Part shown: positions 40,724-49,563 of the stretch, piece after piece
Numbering within the stretch: position 1 is the first letter of the stretch
Layout: the number at the start of each line of letters is the position of its first letter
NCBI RefSeq assembly: GCF_008365405.1
Contig: NZ_QOKV01000003.1
Coordinates: 62,001-126,000, forward strand
Source: Azospirillum brasilense
GTDB taxonomy: Bacteria > Pseudomonadota > Alphaproteobacteria > Azospirillales > Azospirillaceae
DNA: 64,000 bases
Reading direction: 5' to 3'
The notes under the pieces: generated by a model
What the model saw: only the letters and a program-made list of their open reading frames with translations
The model's database searches: none
What the model was told of the DNA's origin: nothing
Position numbers and translations under genes: made by a program

Positions 40724-40767
40724 ATCGCACGACCGGGTTGCGGACCCGGGGTATGACTTCGTGCGAT
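40724..40767 (+). ncRNA. Structured leader candidate before the CZB-GGDEF gene
   Basis: Outer arms ATCGCACGA and TCGTGCGAT (9 bp, perfect) enclose a second perfect hairpin CCGGGT/ACCCGG that directly abuts the 5' outer arm. A 9-nt bulge lies on the 3' side. It ends 61 nt before the ATG chosen for the cyclase. No T-tract and no known riboswitch consensus were recognised. Confidence 0.4.
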
Positions 40768-40828
40768 ACTGTTGGCATCCATGGGCCGCGACCGGTGGAT
40801 GTGTCCGAAGGGAAGCCGTGCAAGCCCG

Positions 40829-41743
40829 ATGACCAGCTCGTCCGACACACGCTCGCCAGCCGACAGCCTCGGCCTCGTGCTCGACGAGCATTTGCGCTGG
40901 ATCGGGCAGTGGCACCGTGCGGTCTTCTTCCGCGGCGGGGAGGGAGGCGAGCGGGTGTCGGCCCCGGCCTCCTTCGCGGCGTGGTGCGTCGCGGTCAACG
41001 CCGACGATCTGGCCCACCAGCCCGCCGTGGAGAAGCTGGTCACCCTGCACGAGCAGATGCACCGCAAGGCCAAGCTGCTTCTGCTGAAGGCGGCCGGCGG
41101 CGAGAGCCCCAGCGAGGCCGACTATGAGGGGGTGATCGCCCGCTTCGAGGAGTTCGTCCTGCATCTGCGCCGGGTCGAGCGTGCCTTCGGGGCGGCGGCG
41201 AGCGGGCTGGACCCCCTGACCGGCCTGCGCACCCGCCGCGGCATGCAGGAGGCGCTGGAGCGCGAGCACAACCGCTTCCGCCGAAACGGCCCCGCCTTCT
41301 GCGTCGCCATCTGCGACATCGACCGCTTCAAGGGCATCAACGACACCTTCGGCCACGACATCGGCGACCGCGTCCTGGCCGCCACCGCCGCCGCCATCAG
41401 CCGGGGCATCCGCAGCTTCGACGAGGCCTTCCGCATGGGCGGGGAGGAGTTCCTGATCTGCCTGAAGGAAACCGGCCTCGCCGAGGGATTCCGGGTCATC
41501 GAGCGGCTGCGCGGCGAGCTGGCGCGCACCCCGGTGGTGCTGCCGGACGGGCGGCGGATCGCGGTCACCGCCTCCTTCGGGCTGGTCGAGGCCGGGGAGG
41601 ATCTGCCGGTGGAGGAGATGGTGGTCTGCGCCGACCGCGCCCTCTATCAGGCGAAGAACAGCGGCCGCAACCGCGTGGTCCGCTACGGGGTCGACCAGCC
41701 GGAAGGTGTGGCGGGACGGTCGGCGCTTCCGAACCGACGCTGA
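40829..41743 (+). CDS. CZB-GGDEF diguanylate cyclase, DgcZ-like
   Basis: 304 residues from ATG 40829. An N-terminal CZB (chemoreceptor zinc-binding) domain has zinc ligands His21 (EHLRW), Cys53 (AAWC), His74 and His78 (LHEQMH). This is the arrangement of E. coli DgcZ, in which zinc inhibits the cyclase. The GGDEF domain shows DPLTGLRTRRGM, DIDRFKGINDTFGHDIGD and active-site GGEEF at 204-208. RSFD lies five residues upstream, an I-site for product inhibition. It makes c-di-GMP, probably controlled by zinc availability. The second cyclase of the window (21804) is regulated by phosphorylation instead. Confidence 0.93.
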   Translation: MTSSSDTRSPADSLGLVLDEHLRWIGQWHRAVFFRGGEGGERVSAPASFAAWCVAVNADDLAHQPAVEKLVTLHEQMHRKAKLLLLKAAGGESPSEADYEGVIARFEEFVLHLRRVERAFGAAASGLDPLTGLRTRRGMQEALEREHNRFRRNGPAFCVAICDIDRFKGINDTFGHDIGDRVLAATAAAISRGIRSFDEAFRMGGEEFLICLKETGLAEGFRVIERLRGELARTPVVLPDGRRIAVTASFGLVEAGEDLPVEEMVVCADRALYQAKNSGRNRVVRYGVDQPEGVAGRSALPNRR

Positions 41744-41851
41744 TTTTCGTTTTCCGAACGGTGCATCCGGCGGCATCGCGTAAGGGCGGCTTGGCCGAAG
41801 CGGGTCCGCCGGGTTAGGATCGGGGTCTATACAGGCCGCGGCACGAGATCC

Positions 41852-42502
41852 ATGCGCACCCACACCGAATTCCCCAACCTGTTCATCCTCGACCACCCGC
41901 TGATCCAGCACAAGCTGACGCTGATGCGGGCCAAGGAACGCTCCACCGGCGGCTTCCGCACCCTGCTGCGCGAAATCTCGCTGCTGATGGGCTATGAGAT
42001 CACCCGCGACCTGCCCTTGACGACCGAGCGGATCGACACGCCGCTCCAGCCCATGGACGCGCCGGTCATCGCCGGCAAGAAGCTGGCCATCGTGCCGGTG
42101 CTGCGCGCCGGCCTCGGCATGGCCCAGGGCCTGCACGAGCTGGTGCCGTCGGCGCGCGAGGGGCACATCGGCCTCTATCGCGACCACGACACCAAGATGC
42201 CGCACGAGTATCTGGTGAAGCTGCCCGAGGCGGAAGGCCGCCTGTTCATCGTGGTGGACCCAATGCTGGCGACCGGCAACTCTGCCGTCCATGCCTGCGA
42301 CGTGCTGAACCGTCACGGAGTGGACGACGAGAACATCCGCTTCATGGCGCTGGTGGCGGCGCCTGAGGGAATGCGCGTCTTCGCCGCCGCCCACCCGCGG
42401 GTGAAGGTCTTCACCGCCTCGCTCGACAGCCATCTGGACGAGAACGCCTACATCGTCCCCGGCCTAGGCGACGCAGGCGACCGCATGTTCGGCACCAAGT
42501 AA
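41852..42502 (+). CDS. upp: Uracil phosphoribosyltransferase
   Basis: 216 residues from ATG 41852. It converts uracil and PRPP to UMP in pyrimidine salvage. The N-terminal [39 protein letters not shown] and the PRPP-binding loop [19 protein letters not shown] are all present. The C-terminal [17 protein letters not shown] is the family's typical end. It stands alone between the cyclase and the iron permease genes and complements pyrF as a second route to UMP. Confidence 0.97.
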   Translation: MRTHTEFPNLFILDHPLIQHKLTLMRAKERSTGGFRTLLREISLLMGYEITRDLPLTTERIDTPLQPMDAPVIAGKKLAIVPVLRAGLGMAQGLHELVPSAREGHIGLYRDHDTKMPHEYLVKLPEAEGRLFIVVDPMLATGNSAVHACDVLNRHGVDDENIRFMALVAAPEGMRVFAAAHPRVKVFTASLDSHLDENAYIVPGLGDAGDRMFGTK

Positions 42503-42563
42503 TCAAAACAGCAGCCGCATCCCTGTCATACCGTCAGGAGAAAGGGGTGCGGCATGTTGTCAT

Positions 42564-42578
42564 TGCGAGTTATTCGCA
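42564..42578. promoter_or_regulatory. Fur-like box upstream of the iron permease gene
   Basis: TGCGAGT-T-ATTCGCA, a 7-1-7 inverted repeat with a single mismatch, fits the Fur-box symmetry. It lies 55 nt before the TTG start of the permease gene. Two similar boxes occur near fbpA. The binding protein may be Fur or another iron regulator such as Irr. Confidence 0.5.
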
Positions 42579-42632
42579 CACTGTGACACCATAGGGGTCC
42601 CGTTCGACACATCCCTATGGGCGTATCCGGCC

Positions 42633-44369
42633 TTGACGACGGACACCTTTCAAACTCCCGGCCAGCCTCCGGGCGGCCCGGTTCAGGCCGCCGGCTTCCA
42701 CTCCTCCCTGTGGGCCTCGCTGTGGCATCGCATCGGTTTCAGCGGCTGGACGCTGGCGACGCTGGTGATCGCGGCGCTGGTCGCCCTGCCGGTGATTGCA
42801 GTGATCAGCCGCGTCTTCGTGCCGACGGACGGGGTGTGGCAGCATCTGGTCGAGACGGTGCTGGCGGAGTATCTGCTGAACACCGTACGCCTCGTTTTCG
42901 GGGTGGGGCTGGGCACGTTGGTGATCGGGGTGGGCACCGCCTGGCTGGTCACCATGTGCCGCTTTCCCGGCAGCCGTATGCTGGAGTGGGCGCTGCTGCT
43001 GCCGATGGCGGTGCCGGCCTACGTCATGGCGTACGTCTACACCGACCTGCTCCAGTTCGTCGGCCCGGTGCAGACCGCGCTGCGCGAGGCCTTCCACTGG
43101 TCGCGCCGGGATTACTGGTTTCCCGACATCCGTACGCTTGAAGGTGCGGCGTTGATGATGACGCTGGTGCTGTACCCGTACGTCTATCTGCTGTCGCGCG
43201 CCGCCTTCCTGGAGCAGTCCGTCTGCGTGCTGGAGGTCAGCCGTACGCTCGGCCGCGGTCCGTGGCGCAGCTTCTTCACGGTGGCGCTGCCGCTGGCCCG
43301 CCCCAGCATCGTCGCCGGCCTTGCGCTGGTGCTGATGGAGGTGCTGGCCGATTTCGGCACGGTGCAGTACTTCGCCGTGAACACCTTCGTCACCGGCATC
43401 TACCGGACGTGGTTCGCCATGGGGCAGCCGGTGGCGGCGGCGCAGCTGGCCGCCGTGCTGATGATGTTCGTCCTGGTGCTGGTGCTGATGGAGCGCTGGT
43501 CACGCCGTCAGGCCCGCTACCACCACACCACCACCCGCTACCGCCGCCTGCCGAAGCACCGACTGACCGGCTGGCGCGCCGCCGCCGCCATGACGGCCTG
43601 CGGGCTGCCGCTGCTCCTCGGCTTCCTGCTGCCCGCCGGGCTGCTGGTCCGCATGGCGGTCACCGCCGGGGATCAGGCCTTCGGGCCGGTGTTCCTGACG
43701 CTGGCCCGCAACAGCTTCACGCTGGCGGCGCTGGCCGCGGTGCTGGCGGTGTCGCTGGCGCTGGTCCTGGCCTACGGGCAGCGGCTGCGCCCGACGCCGC
43801 TGCTGAAGGGCGCGGTGCGCGTCGCCGCCATGGGCTACGCCATTCCCGGCTCGGTGATCGCGGTCGGCGTGCTGATTCCCTTCGCCCATCTCGACAACGC
43901 CGTCGACGCCTTCATGCGCCAGACCTTCGGCGTGTCCACCGGCCTGCTGCTGAGCGGCACCATCGCGGCGGTGCTGTTCGCCTATCTGGTCCGCTTCCTG
44001 GCGGTGTCCTTCAACACGATCGAGGCCAGCCTGGGCAAGATCCGCCCGACGATGGACTTCGCCTCCCGCGTGCTCGGCCACACGGCGGGGCGGACGCTGA
44101 TCCGGGTGCACGCGCCGATCATGTGGGGCAGCCTGCTGACCGCCGGCCTGCTGGTCTTCGTCGACGTGATGAAGGAACTGCCGGCGACGATGATCGTGCG
44201 GCCCTTCAACTTCGACACGCTGGCGGTGCGCGTCTACACGCTGGCCTCCGACGAGCGGCTGACCGAGGCCGCCACCGGGGCGCTGGCCATCGTGGCGGTG
44301 GGTATCGTGCCGGTGATCCTGCTCAGCCTGTCCATCAGCCGCTCCCGCCCCGGCCAGACCGACGAGTGA
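42633..44369 (+). CDS. fbpB: Iron(III) ABC transporter permease, FbpB/SfuB type
   Basis: 578 residues from TTG 42633. No better in-frame start is evident and the ribosome-binding site is poor. The protein is a fused double permease with about twelve membrane helices. Two EAA-like loops are present: VLEVSRTLGRGPWRSFFTVALPLARPSI in the first half and DFASRVLGHTAGRTLIRVHAPI in the second, where each contacts the ABC ATPase. It should accept Fe3+ from the periplasmic binding protein encoded at 45390. No ATP-binding subunit gene lies in the window, so it must be elsewhere. The leader carries a Fur-like box. Confidence 0.9.
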   Translation: MTTDTFQTPGQPPGGPVQAAGFHSSLWASLWHRIGFSGWTLATLVIAALVALPVIAVISRVFVPTDGVWQHLVETVLAEYLLNTVRLVFGVGLGTLVIGVGTAWLVTMCRFPGSRMLEWALLLPMAVPAYVMAYVYTDLLQFVGPVQTALREAFHWSRRDYWFPDIRTLEGAALMMTLVLYPYVYLLSRAAFLEQSVCVLEVSRTLGRGPWRSFFTVALPLARPSIVAGLALVLMEVLADFGTVQYFAVNTFVTGIYRTWFAMGQPVAAAQLAAVLMMFVLVLVLMERWSRRQARYHHTTTRYRRLPKHRLTGWRAAAAMTACGLPLLLGFLLPAGLLVRMAVTAGDQAFGPVFLTLARNSFTLAALAAVLAVSLALVLAYGQRLRPTPLLKGAVRVAAMGYAIPGSVIAVGVLIPFAHLDNAVDAFMRQTFGVSTGLLLSGTIAAVLFAYLVRFLAVSFNTIEASLGKIRPTMDFASRVLGHTAGRTLIRVHAPIMWGSLLTAGLLVFVDVMKELPATMIVRPFNFDTLAVRVYTLASDERLTEAATGALAIVAVGIVPVILLSLSISRSRPGQTDE

Positions 44370-44473
44370 GGCTGTTGCCTCCGCCGCAACAGTGTTGAGC
44401 GGCGGTGGGGCTTTATCCGGCGGCCGGGAAAGAATACCTCTCTCTCAGCAATGTTGCCTGAGGAGAGCGTCCG

Positions 44474-45322
44474 ATGACCGCCGAAACCGTCCGCCCCGTC
44501 CTGACCGCCGTCGAAGGCATGGAAGCGTCCGACGGGGCCGGCGTGCGCATGACCCGCATGGTCGGCACGCCGCGCCTGCGCATGCTCGACCCTTTCCTGA
44601 TGCTGGACTACTTCGGCTCCGACACGCCGCAGGATTATCTGGCCGGCTTCCCCGACCACCCGCACCGCGGTTTCGAGACGGTCACCTACATGCTGGCCGG
44701 CCGCATGCGCCATTGGGACAACCACGGCCATGAGGGCGTGATCGAGACCGGCGGCGTGCAGTGGATGACCGCCGGGCGCGGCGTGATCCATTCCGAGATG
44801 CCGGAGCAGACCGAAGGGTTGATGAAGGGTTTCCAACTCTGGATCAACCTGCCGGCGCGTCTGAAGATGTCGGAGCCCGCCTACCAGGAGTTCGCCGCCG
44901 ACCGCATCCCGGTCGAGACGCGGGAAGACGGGACCACGGTGACGGTGATCGCCGGCACCACCGGCAACGGTACCGCCGGCCCGGTGCGTAGCGGCCCGAC
45001 CGAGGCCCGCTACTTCGACGTCACCCTGCCGGCGGGTGCGGCCTTCTCCGAGCCGGTGCCCGCCGGGCACACGGCGGCGCTGGTGGTCTTCGAGGGATCG
45101 GTGGTGGCGCCCGGCAGCTCCGTCCGGCTGGGCGGGCCGCGGGTGCTGGTGCTGGGCGATGGCGACCGGGCGGAGATCACCGCCGGCCCGTCCGGCGCGC
45201 GCTTCCTGCTGCTCTCCGGCCGGCCGCTCGGCGAGCCGGTGGCCTGGGGCGGCCCCTTCGTCATGAACAGCCGCGAGGAGGTGATGCAGGCCTACCGCGA
45301 CTACGAAGAGGGAAAATTCTAA
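44474..45322 (+). CDS. Pirin family protein (second copy)
   Basis: 282 residues from ATG 44474 (GAGGAGAG upstream). The cupin metal site shows HPHRGFETVTYMLAG with HWDNHG and, later, HSEMPEQTEGL. The C-terminal half ends with FLLLSGRPLGEPVAWGGPFVMNS, the conserved pirin tail. Sequence is clearly different from the pirin at 25978, so these are not recent duplicates. It lies between the two iron transporter genes. Pirins bind iron, so iron-linked control is possible but not shown. Confidence 0.93.
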   Translation: MTAETVRPVLTAVEGMEASDGAGVRMTRMVGTPRLRMLDPFLMLDYFGSDTPQDYLAGFPDHPHRGFETVTYMLAGRMRHWDNHGHEGVIETGGVQWMTAGRGVIHSEMPEQTEGLMKGFQLWINLPARLKMSEPAYQEFAADRIPVETREDGTTVTVIAGTTGNGTAGPVRSGPTEARYFDVTLPAGAAFSEPVPAGHTAALVVFEGSVVAPGSSVRLGGPRVLVLGDGDRAEITAGPSGARFLLLSGRPLGEPVAWGGPFVMNSREEVMQAYRDYEEGKF

Positions 45323-45338
45323 ACCACAGAAACGAAAA

Positions 45339-45367
45339 GGGCGCGTCTCCACCGCTGGGACGCGCCC
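45339..45367. terminator. Bidirectional terminator between pirin and fbpA
   Basis: GGGCGCGTC and GACGCGCCC form a 9-bp stem. On the left there is AAAA and on the right CTTCG, so the stem is strong in both directions while the T-tract is best on the minus strand. Confidence 0.65.
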
Positions 45368-45389
45368 CTTCGCTACGCCGGACGGTGGC

Positions 45390-46418
45390 TTACTTCCAGC
45401 CGGCGCGATCCATGATCTTCAGAGCCTCGGCGTTGTTCTTGCCATAGACGGCGGCGTTCAGCGGGTCTTCCTTGAACTTGCCCCAGGAGACCAGCACCGG
45501 CGCGGTCTCGGCCCCGGCGACGATCGGATACTCGTAGTTCTTTTCCGTGAACATCTTCTGGGCTTCGGGGCTGACCAGATACTCCAGGAACTGGACGGCC
45601 TGCTCCTTGTTCGGCGCGTTCTTCATGACGCCGGCGCCGGAGACGTTCACATGGGTGCCGCGACCGTCCTGGTTGGGGAAGATCACGCCCAGCTTCTCCG
45701 CGATGGCCTTGTCCTCCGGCTTGGCGGAGGAGGCGATGCGGGCGAAGTAGTAGGTGTTGGTCACGGCCACGTCGCCTTCGTTGGCGGCCACGCCCTTGAT
45801 CTGGTCGGTGTCGCCGCCCTGCGGCTTGCGCGCCATGTTGGCGACGACGCCCTTGGCCCACTCCTCGGTCGCCTTCTCGCCATGGGCGGCGAGCAGCGAG
45901 CCGACGAGCGACTGGTTGTAGACGCTGGTCGAGGAGCGGACGAGGACGCGGTCCTTCCACTTCGGGTCGGCCAGCTCCTCGTAGGTCTTGATCTCGCCCG
46001 GCTTCACCGAGGCCTTGTTGTAGACCAGGATGCGGGCGCGCTTGGAAATGCCGAACCAATGGCCTTCCGGCTCGCGCAGATGGGCCGGGATGGCCTCCTC
46101 CATGACCTTGGAGCGGGTCGGCTGGAGCAGGCCGGCCTCCTGGGCGCGCCACAGGCGGCCGGCGTCGACGGTGATGAACACGTCGGCGGGGCTGTTGCCG
46201 CCTTCGGTCTTCATCCGCTCGATCAGCTCTTCTTCCTTGCCCTCGATGACGTTGATCTTGATGCCGGTCTTCTTGGTGAAGGCGTCGTAGAGGTCCTTGT
46301 CCACATCGTAATGGCGCGCAGAGTAGACGTTCACCTCGGCGGCGCTGGCAAGACCCGTCATGGTCAGCAGCGTGGCGGCGAAGGTGGCGGCAAACACGCC
46401 GCGCGATCCGATGTGCAT
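45390..46418 (-). CDS. fbpA: Iron(III) ABC transporter periplasmic binding protein
   Basis: 342 residues with a signal peptide (FAATFAATLLTMTGLASA) from ATG 46418. The mature protein starts EVNVYSARHYDVDKDLYDAF. Tyr223 and Tyr224 in NTYYFARIA are the iron-ligand tyrosines of the FbpA/FutA family. An early YSARHYD segment supplies further ligands. It captures free or anion-bound Fe3+ in the periplasm for the FbpB-type permease encoded 1 kb to the left on the opposite strand. A promoter bracketed by two Fur-like boxes lies upstream. Confidence 0.94.
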   Translation of the reverse strand: MHIGSRGVFAATFAATLLTMTGLASAAEVNVYSARHYDVDKDLYDAFTKKTGIKINVIEGKEEELIERMKTEGGNSPADVFITVDAGRLWRAQEAGLLQPTRSKVMEEAIPAHLREPEGHWFGISKRARILVYNKASVKPGEIKTYEELADPKWKDRVLVRSSTSVYNQSLVGSLLAAHGEKATEEWAKGVVANMARKPQGGDTDQIKGVAANEGDVAVTNTYYFARIASSAKPEDKAIAEKLGVIFPNQDGRGTHVNVSGAGVMKNAPNKEQAVQFLEYLVSPEAQKMFTEKNYEYPIVAGAETAPVLVSWGKFKEDPLNAAVYGKNNAEALKIMDRAGWK

Positions 46419-46458
46419 CCTCGTGACTCCCGAATTCTTGTCGGTTCACGCCCGCAAT

Positions 46459-46531
46459 TGCGAAGCGTTCTCATGCGCCGACTTGACCATTCGGGGCGCG
46501 GGGTGTCAAGCGTGAACGATAACCATTCTCA
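46459..46531 (-). promoter_or_regulatory. fbpA promoter bracketed by two Fur-like boxes
   Basis: On the minus strand, TTGACA (46504-46509) and TCAAGT (46481-46486) are spaced by 17 nt and can serve as -35 and -10. Box 1, TGCGAAG-C-GTTCTCA (46459-46473), lies between the promoter and the start codon. Box 2, CGATAAC-C-ATTCTCA (46517-46531), lies just upstream. Iron-loaded repressor could block the promoter from both sides. Confidence 0.5.
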
Positions 46532-46698
46532 ATATTCGGAAAGGATGCGGAGCGGAACGATCATCCGGGATGAAGACGCCAACCAAAGGTGTAGATGCTT
46601 GTCCGTCTTCGGGGTATGCCTATAATCCGTTCGCAATGACCGCCGTCGGGCGGGTTCGTGAGCGGCCGATCGGGGCGACAAGATTGGGGAGCGTCAGG

Positions 46699-47211
46699 AT
46701 GCGTTGGACAGGTCTCTTCGCTTTTGGTGCGGCGCTGCTGTCCGCGCTGGCCGCCACGCCGGCCTCCGCCGTCGATTTCTCCAAATCCGCCGCCGAGTAC
46801 GGCCCGGAAGGCGCCTGGACCAGCCGTTGCGAGATCGACCGGATGACCGACACCAAGGTCTGCCGGCTGATGAACTACCGGCTGTTCGACGACGGCAAGG
46901 AGGTCGGCTTCGTGGCGCTGAGCGTCATCCCGACCGGCAACGACTACCACCTGTTCCTGACGACCAGCCAGGGCATGATCGACAACTGCGCCATCCGCGT
47001 CGACCGCCAGCCGCGCATCGAGACGCAGATCGCCACGCTGAACATGTGCATGTTCCCGAACTTCGTGTCGGGCCGCGTGGTCGACCAGTTCCGCAACGGC
47101 TCCACGGTGCTGGTCCGCGTGAACTTCCTGCGCGCCGGCAAGCGCGACATCGACTTCCCGCTGAACGGCTTCTCGCGCAACTTCGAAGAGATGCAGCGCA
47201 GCCTGCAGTGA
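46699..47211 (+). CDS. Secreted protein, possibly IalB (invasion-associated locus B)-like
   Basis: 170 residues from ATG 46699. It begins a signal peptide (GLFAFGAALLSALAATPASA). The mature part has four Cys (in SRCE, KVCR, DNCA and NMCM) and a beta-rich pattern (EVGFVALSVIPTGNDYHLFL). The layout recalls the IalB family of alphaproteobacterial periplasmic or surface proteins, but I rank this as weak, and its activity is unknown. It diverges from fbpA and a terminator lies behind it. Confidence 0.6.
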   Translation: MRWTGLFAFGAALLSALAATPASAVDFSKSAAEYGPEGAWTSRCEIDRMTDTKVCRLMNYRLFDDGKEVGFVALSVIPTGNDYHLFLTTSQGMIDNCAIRVDRQPRIETQIATLNMCMFPNFVSGRVVDQFRNGSTVLVRVNFLRAGKRDIDFPLNGFSRNFEEMQRSLQ

Positions 47212-47238
47212 CCGGACGAACCGGGCGGCATTAGTAAA

Positions 47239-47264
47239 AACGGCGCGGAGTGATCCGCGCCGTT
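47239..47264. terminator. Bidirectional terminator between the IalB-like gene and cobT
   Basis: AACGGCGCGG and CCGCGCCGTT form a 10-bp stem with a 6-nt loop. A-run on the left and GTCGTTTTC on the right allow use in both directions. Confidence 0.8.
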
Positions 47265-47289
47265 GTCGTTTTCGGTCCTGTCTTCGGCC

Positions 47290-49155
47290 TCACCGCCAGC
47301 CGCTGCGGCCCCGGCGGTCGTCCTCGTCGAACAGCTCGGCCAGCTTGTTCATCATGGTGCCGCCCAGTTGCTCGGCGTCCACGATGGTGACGGCGCGGCG
47401 GTAGTAGCGGGTCACGTCGTGCCCGATGCCGATGGCCACCAGCTCGACCGGCGAGCGGGTCTCGATGTACTCGATCACCTGCCGCAGATGCCGCTCCAGA
47501 TAGTTGCCGGCGTTGACCGACAGCGTCGAGTCGTCCACCGGCGCGCCGTCGGAGATCACCATCAGAATGCGCCGCTGCTCGGGCCGCCCGATCAGGCGGT
47601 TGTGCGCCCACATCAGCGCTTCGCCGTCGATGTTCTCCTTCAGGATGCCTTCGCGCAGCATCAAGCCGAGATTCTTGCGGGCGCGGCGCCAGGGCTGGTC
47701 GGCGTCCTTGTAGACGATGTGGCGCAGGTCGTTGAGGCGGCCCGGATTGGCGGGCTTGCCGGATGATATCCAGTGCTCGCGCGCCTGCCCGCCCTTCCAG
47801 GCGCGGGTGGTGAAGCCCAGCACCTCCACCTTCACCGCGCAGCGCTCCAGCGTGCGGGCCAGGATGTCGGCGCTCATCGCGGCGATGGAGATGGGACGTC
47901 CGCGCATCGAGCCGGAATTGTCGATCAGCAGCGACACCACCGTGTCGCGGAAGTCCATCTCCTTCTCCTTCTTGAAGGACAGGGGAAGGACCGGGTTGAC
48001 GACGATGCGGGCGAGACGGGCGGCGTCGAGGATGCCGTCGTCCAGGTCGAACTCCCAGGACCGCTGCTGCTTGGCCAGGAGGCGGCGCTGCAGACGGTTG
48101 GCCAGCTTGGAGATCACCCCCTGGAGATGGACGAGCTGCTGGTCCAGCATGTGGCGCAGCCGGGCCAGCTCCTCCGGGTCGCACAGCTCCGCGGCGTCGA
48201 CCACCTCGTCGAACTGGGTGGTGAAGGGCTTGTAGGCGTTGGGGTCGGGCTCGTTGCGGCCGCGCGCTTCCGGGCGCCAGGGCTGGCCGGGGCCGGCGGG
48301 CTCCTCCGCCCCCTCGCCCTGGCCCATCTCGGTGTCGCCCTCCTCGCCGGTGCCCTCCTCGGCCTGCTCGCCCTGGTCGGACTCCTGCACCTCCTGCGAG
48401 GTCATCGACTCGGCTTGGCTCTGGGTGTCGTCCTCACCCTGGGTCTGGCCCTTGTTCGGCTCGTTCTCGTTCTCGCCGGAGTCGCGCTCGTCCTCCTCCG
48501 GCTCCTGCTGTTCGTCGGGGTCGTTGCCGACCTCCATGTCCAGCTCGGTCAGCAGCTTGCGCACGGCGCGGGCGTAGGCGTCCTGATCGGCCATGTGACC
48601 GGCGAGCCCGTGCAGGTCCTTGCCCAGCCGCTCCTCGATCCAGCCGCGCCACAGGCTGACCGCGTGCTCGGCGGCGGGGGGCGGGGCGGCGCCGGTCATC
48701 GCCTCGCGGGCGATCAGGCGCAGCACCTCGGGCAGAGGGACCTGTTCGCGCTCCTCCAACCGCTCGAAGCCCTGCTTGTGGTAGCGCTCGTCCAGCGCCG
48801 CTTCCAGGTTGGCGGCCACGCCGGGCATGTGGCTGGCGCCCAGCGCCTCGCAGCGGGCCTGCTCCAGCGCGTCGTAGGCGGCGCGGGCGCTGTCGCCCAG
48901 CGGCATGCGCTGGAGATGGATGGCGTTGTCGTGGAAGCGCAGCCGCAGCGACACCGCGTCCGCGGCGCCGCGCAGCGTGGCGACGTCGTGGGGGTTCAGG
49001 TCGCGCGCCGGGGTGGGGATGCGCACGCGCAGGCCGGCGACGCCGGGCGGCTCGGTGGAGAAGCCCACCTGCACGTCGGCCCGGCGGGAGAGGGCCCGCA
49101 CCGCGGCGGCGGTGGAGCGCTTGAAGGCCTCGACGGGGTTTTCACGGTCGGTCAT
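47290..49155 (-). CDS. cobT: Aerobic cobaltochelatase subunit CobT
   Basis: 621 residues from ATG 49155. With CobN and CobS it inserts Co2+ into hydrogenobyrinic acid a,c-diamide in aerobic B12 synthesis. The N-terminal 190 residues are helical. A highly acidic Gln/Glu/Asp-rich linker runs from about 215 to 310. The C-terminal von Willebrand A domain has the [17 protein letters not shown] motif and further acidic and Thr residues, e.g. [14 protein letters not shown]. It is separated from cobS by a toxin-antitoxin pair. A 9-nt gap follows the toxin stop, so it is presumably still co-transcribed. cobN is not in the window. Confidence 0.95.
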   Translation of the reverse strand: MTDRENPVEAFKRSTAAAVRALSRRADVQVGFSTEPPGVAGLRVRIPTPARDLNPHDVATLRGAADAVSLRLRFHDNAIHLQRMPLGDSARAAYDALEQARCEALGASHMPGVAANLEAALDERYHKQGFERLEEREQVPLPEVLRLIAREAMTGAAPPPAAEHAVSLWRGWIEERLGKDLHGLAGHMADQDAYARAVRKLLTELDMEVGNDPDEQQEPEEDERDSGENENEPNKGQTQGEDDTQSQAESMTSQEVQESDQGEQAEEGTGEEGDTEMGQGEGAEEPAGPGQPWRPEARGRNEPDPNAYKPFTTQFDEVVDAAELCDPEELARLRHMLDQQLVHLQGVISKLANRLQRRLLAKQQRSWEFDLDDGILDAARLARIVVNPVLPLSFKKEKEMDFRDTVVSLLIDNSGSMRGRPISIAAMSADILARTLERCAVKVEVLGFTTRAWKGGQAREHWISSGKPANPGRLNDLRHIVYKDADQPWRRARKNLGLMLREGILKENIDGEALMWAHNRLIGRPEQRRILMVISDGAPVDDSTLSVNAGNYLERHLRQVIEYIETRSPVELVAIGIGHDVTRYYRRAVTIVDAEQLGGTMMNKLAELFDEDDRRGRSGWR

Positions 49156-49164
49156 GGCGGGCTG

Positions 49165-49563
49165 TCAGCTCAAAATCTGGAATTCCGGCAGCCGGGCTGC
49201 CTTGCGGTCGAACGTCAGGGTGGTGGAGCAGCCGGCGTCCTGGTTCCCAATTGCCATCAACGCGTCGGAAAAGTCGGCCCCGTTGTCGCGGTAGCGATCC
49301 AACGCGCATTGCGCGGCTTCACGATCCTCTATGCACAGGTCGCCGTTTTCAAGGAAGGCTTCGATAAACCTGGAAATTTCGGCGCGCGGTTGGTCGTAAA
49401 CGCTTTCCATGACCCAGACGAATTCGACCAGCGCAATGCGATTGACGAAGCACCGCTTGCCATCAGCGACAATCCGACGAACCGTTGTCCGGACGAGGTC
49501 CGCCTGCTCGGCATCGTCCTTGATGACGAGCCTGACCAAAGCGTTGGTGTCGAGTCCGATCAT
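49165..49563 (-). CDS. PIN-domain toxin (VapC-type ribonuclease)
   Basis: 132 residues. The four PIN acidic positions are present: Asp5 (GLDTNAL), Glu47 (ALVEFVW), Asp97 (GADFSD) and Asp near 119 (LTFDRKAA). Together they hold the metal of a sequence-specific RNase, usually acting on tRNA or rRNA. ATG at 49563 overlaps the antitoxin stop (ATGA), the classic vapBC layout. The gene is embedded between cobS and cobT. Translation should therefore be tied to that of the antitoxin. Confidence 0.9.
   Translation of the reverse strand: MIGLDTNALVRLVIKDDAEQADLVRTTVRRIVADGKRCFVNRIALVEFVWVMESVYDQPRAEISRFIEAFLENGDLCIEDREAAQCALDRYRDNGADFSDALMAIGNQDAGCSTTLTFDRKAARLPEFQILS

Noticed and set aside
40724-40767. 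c-di-GMP (GEMM) riboswitch before the diguanylate cyclase
   Set aside because: The conserved GEMM bases were not found; only plain nested stems are visible, so I call it merely a structured candidate.
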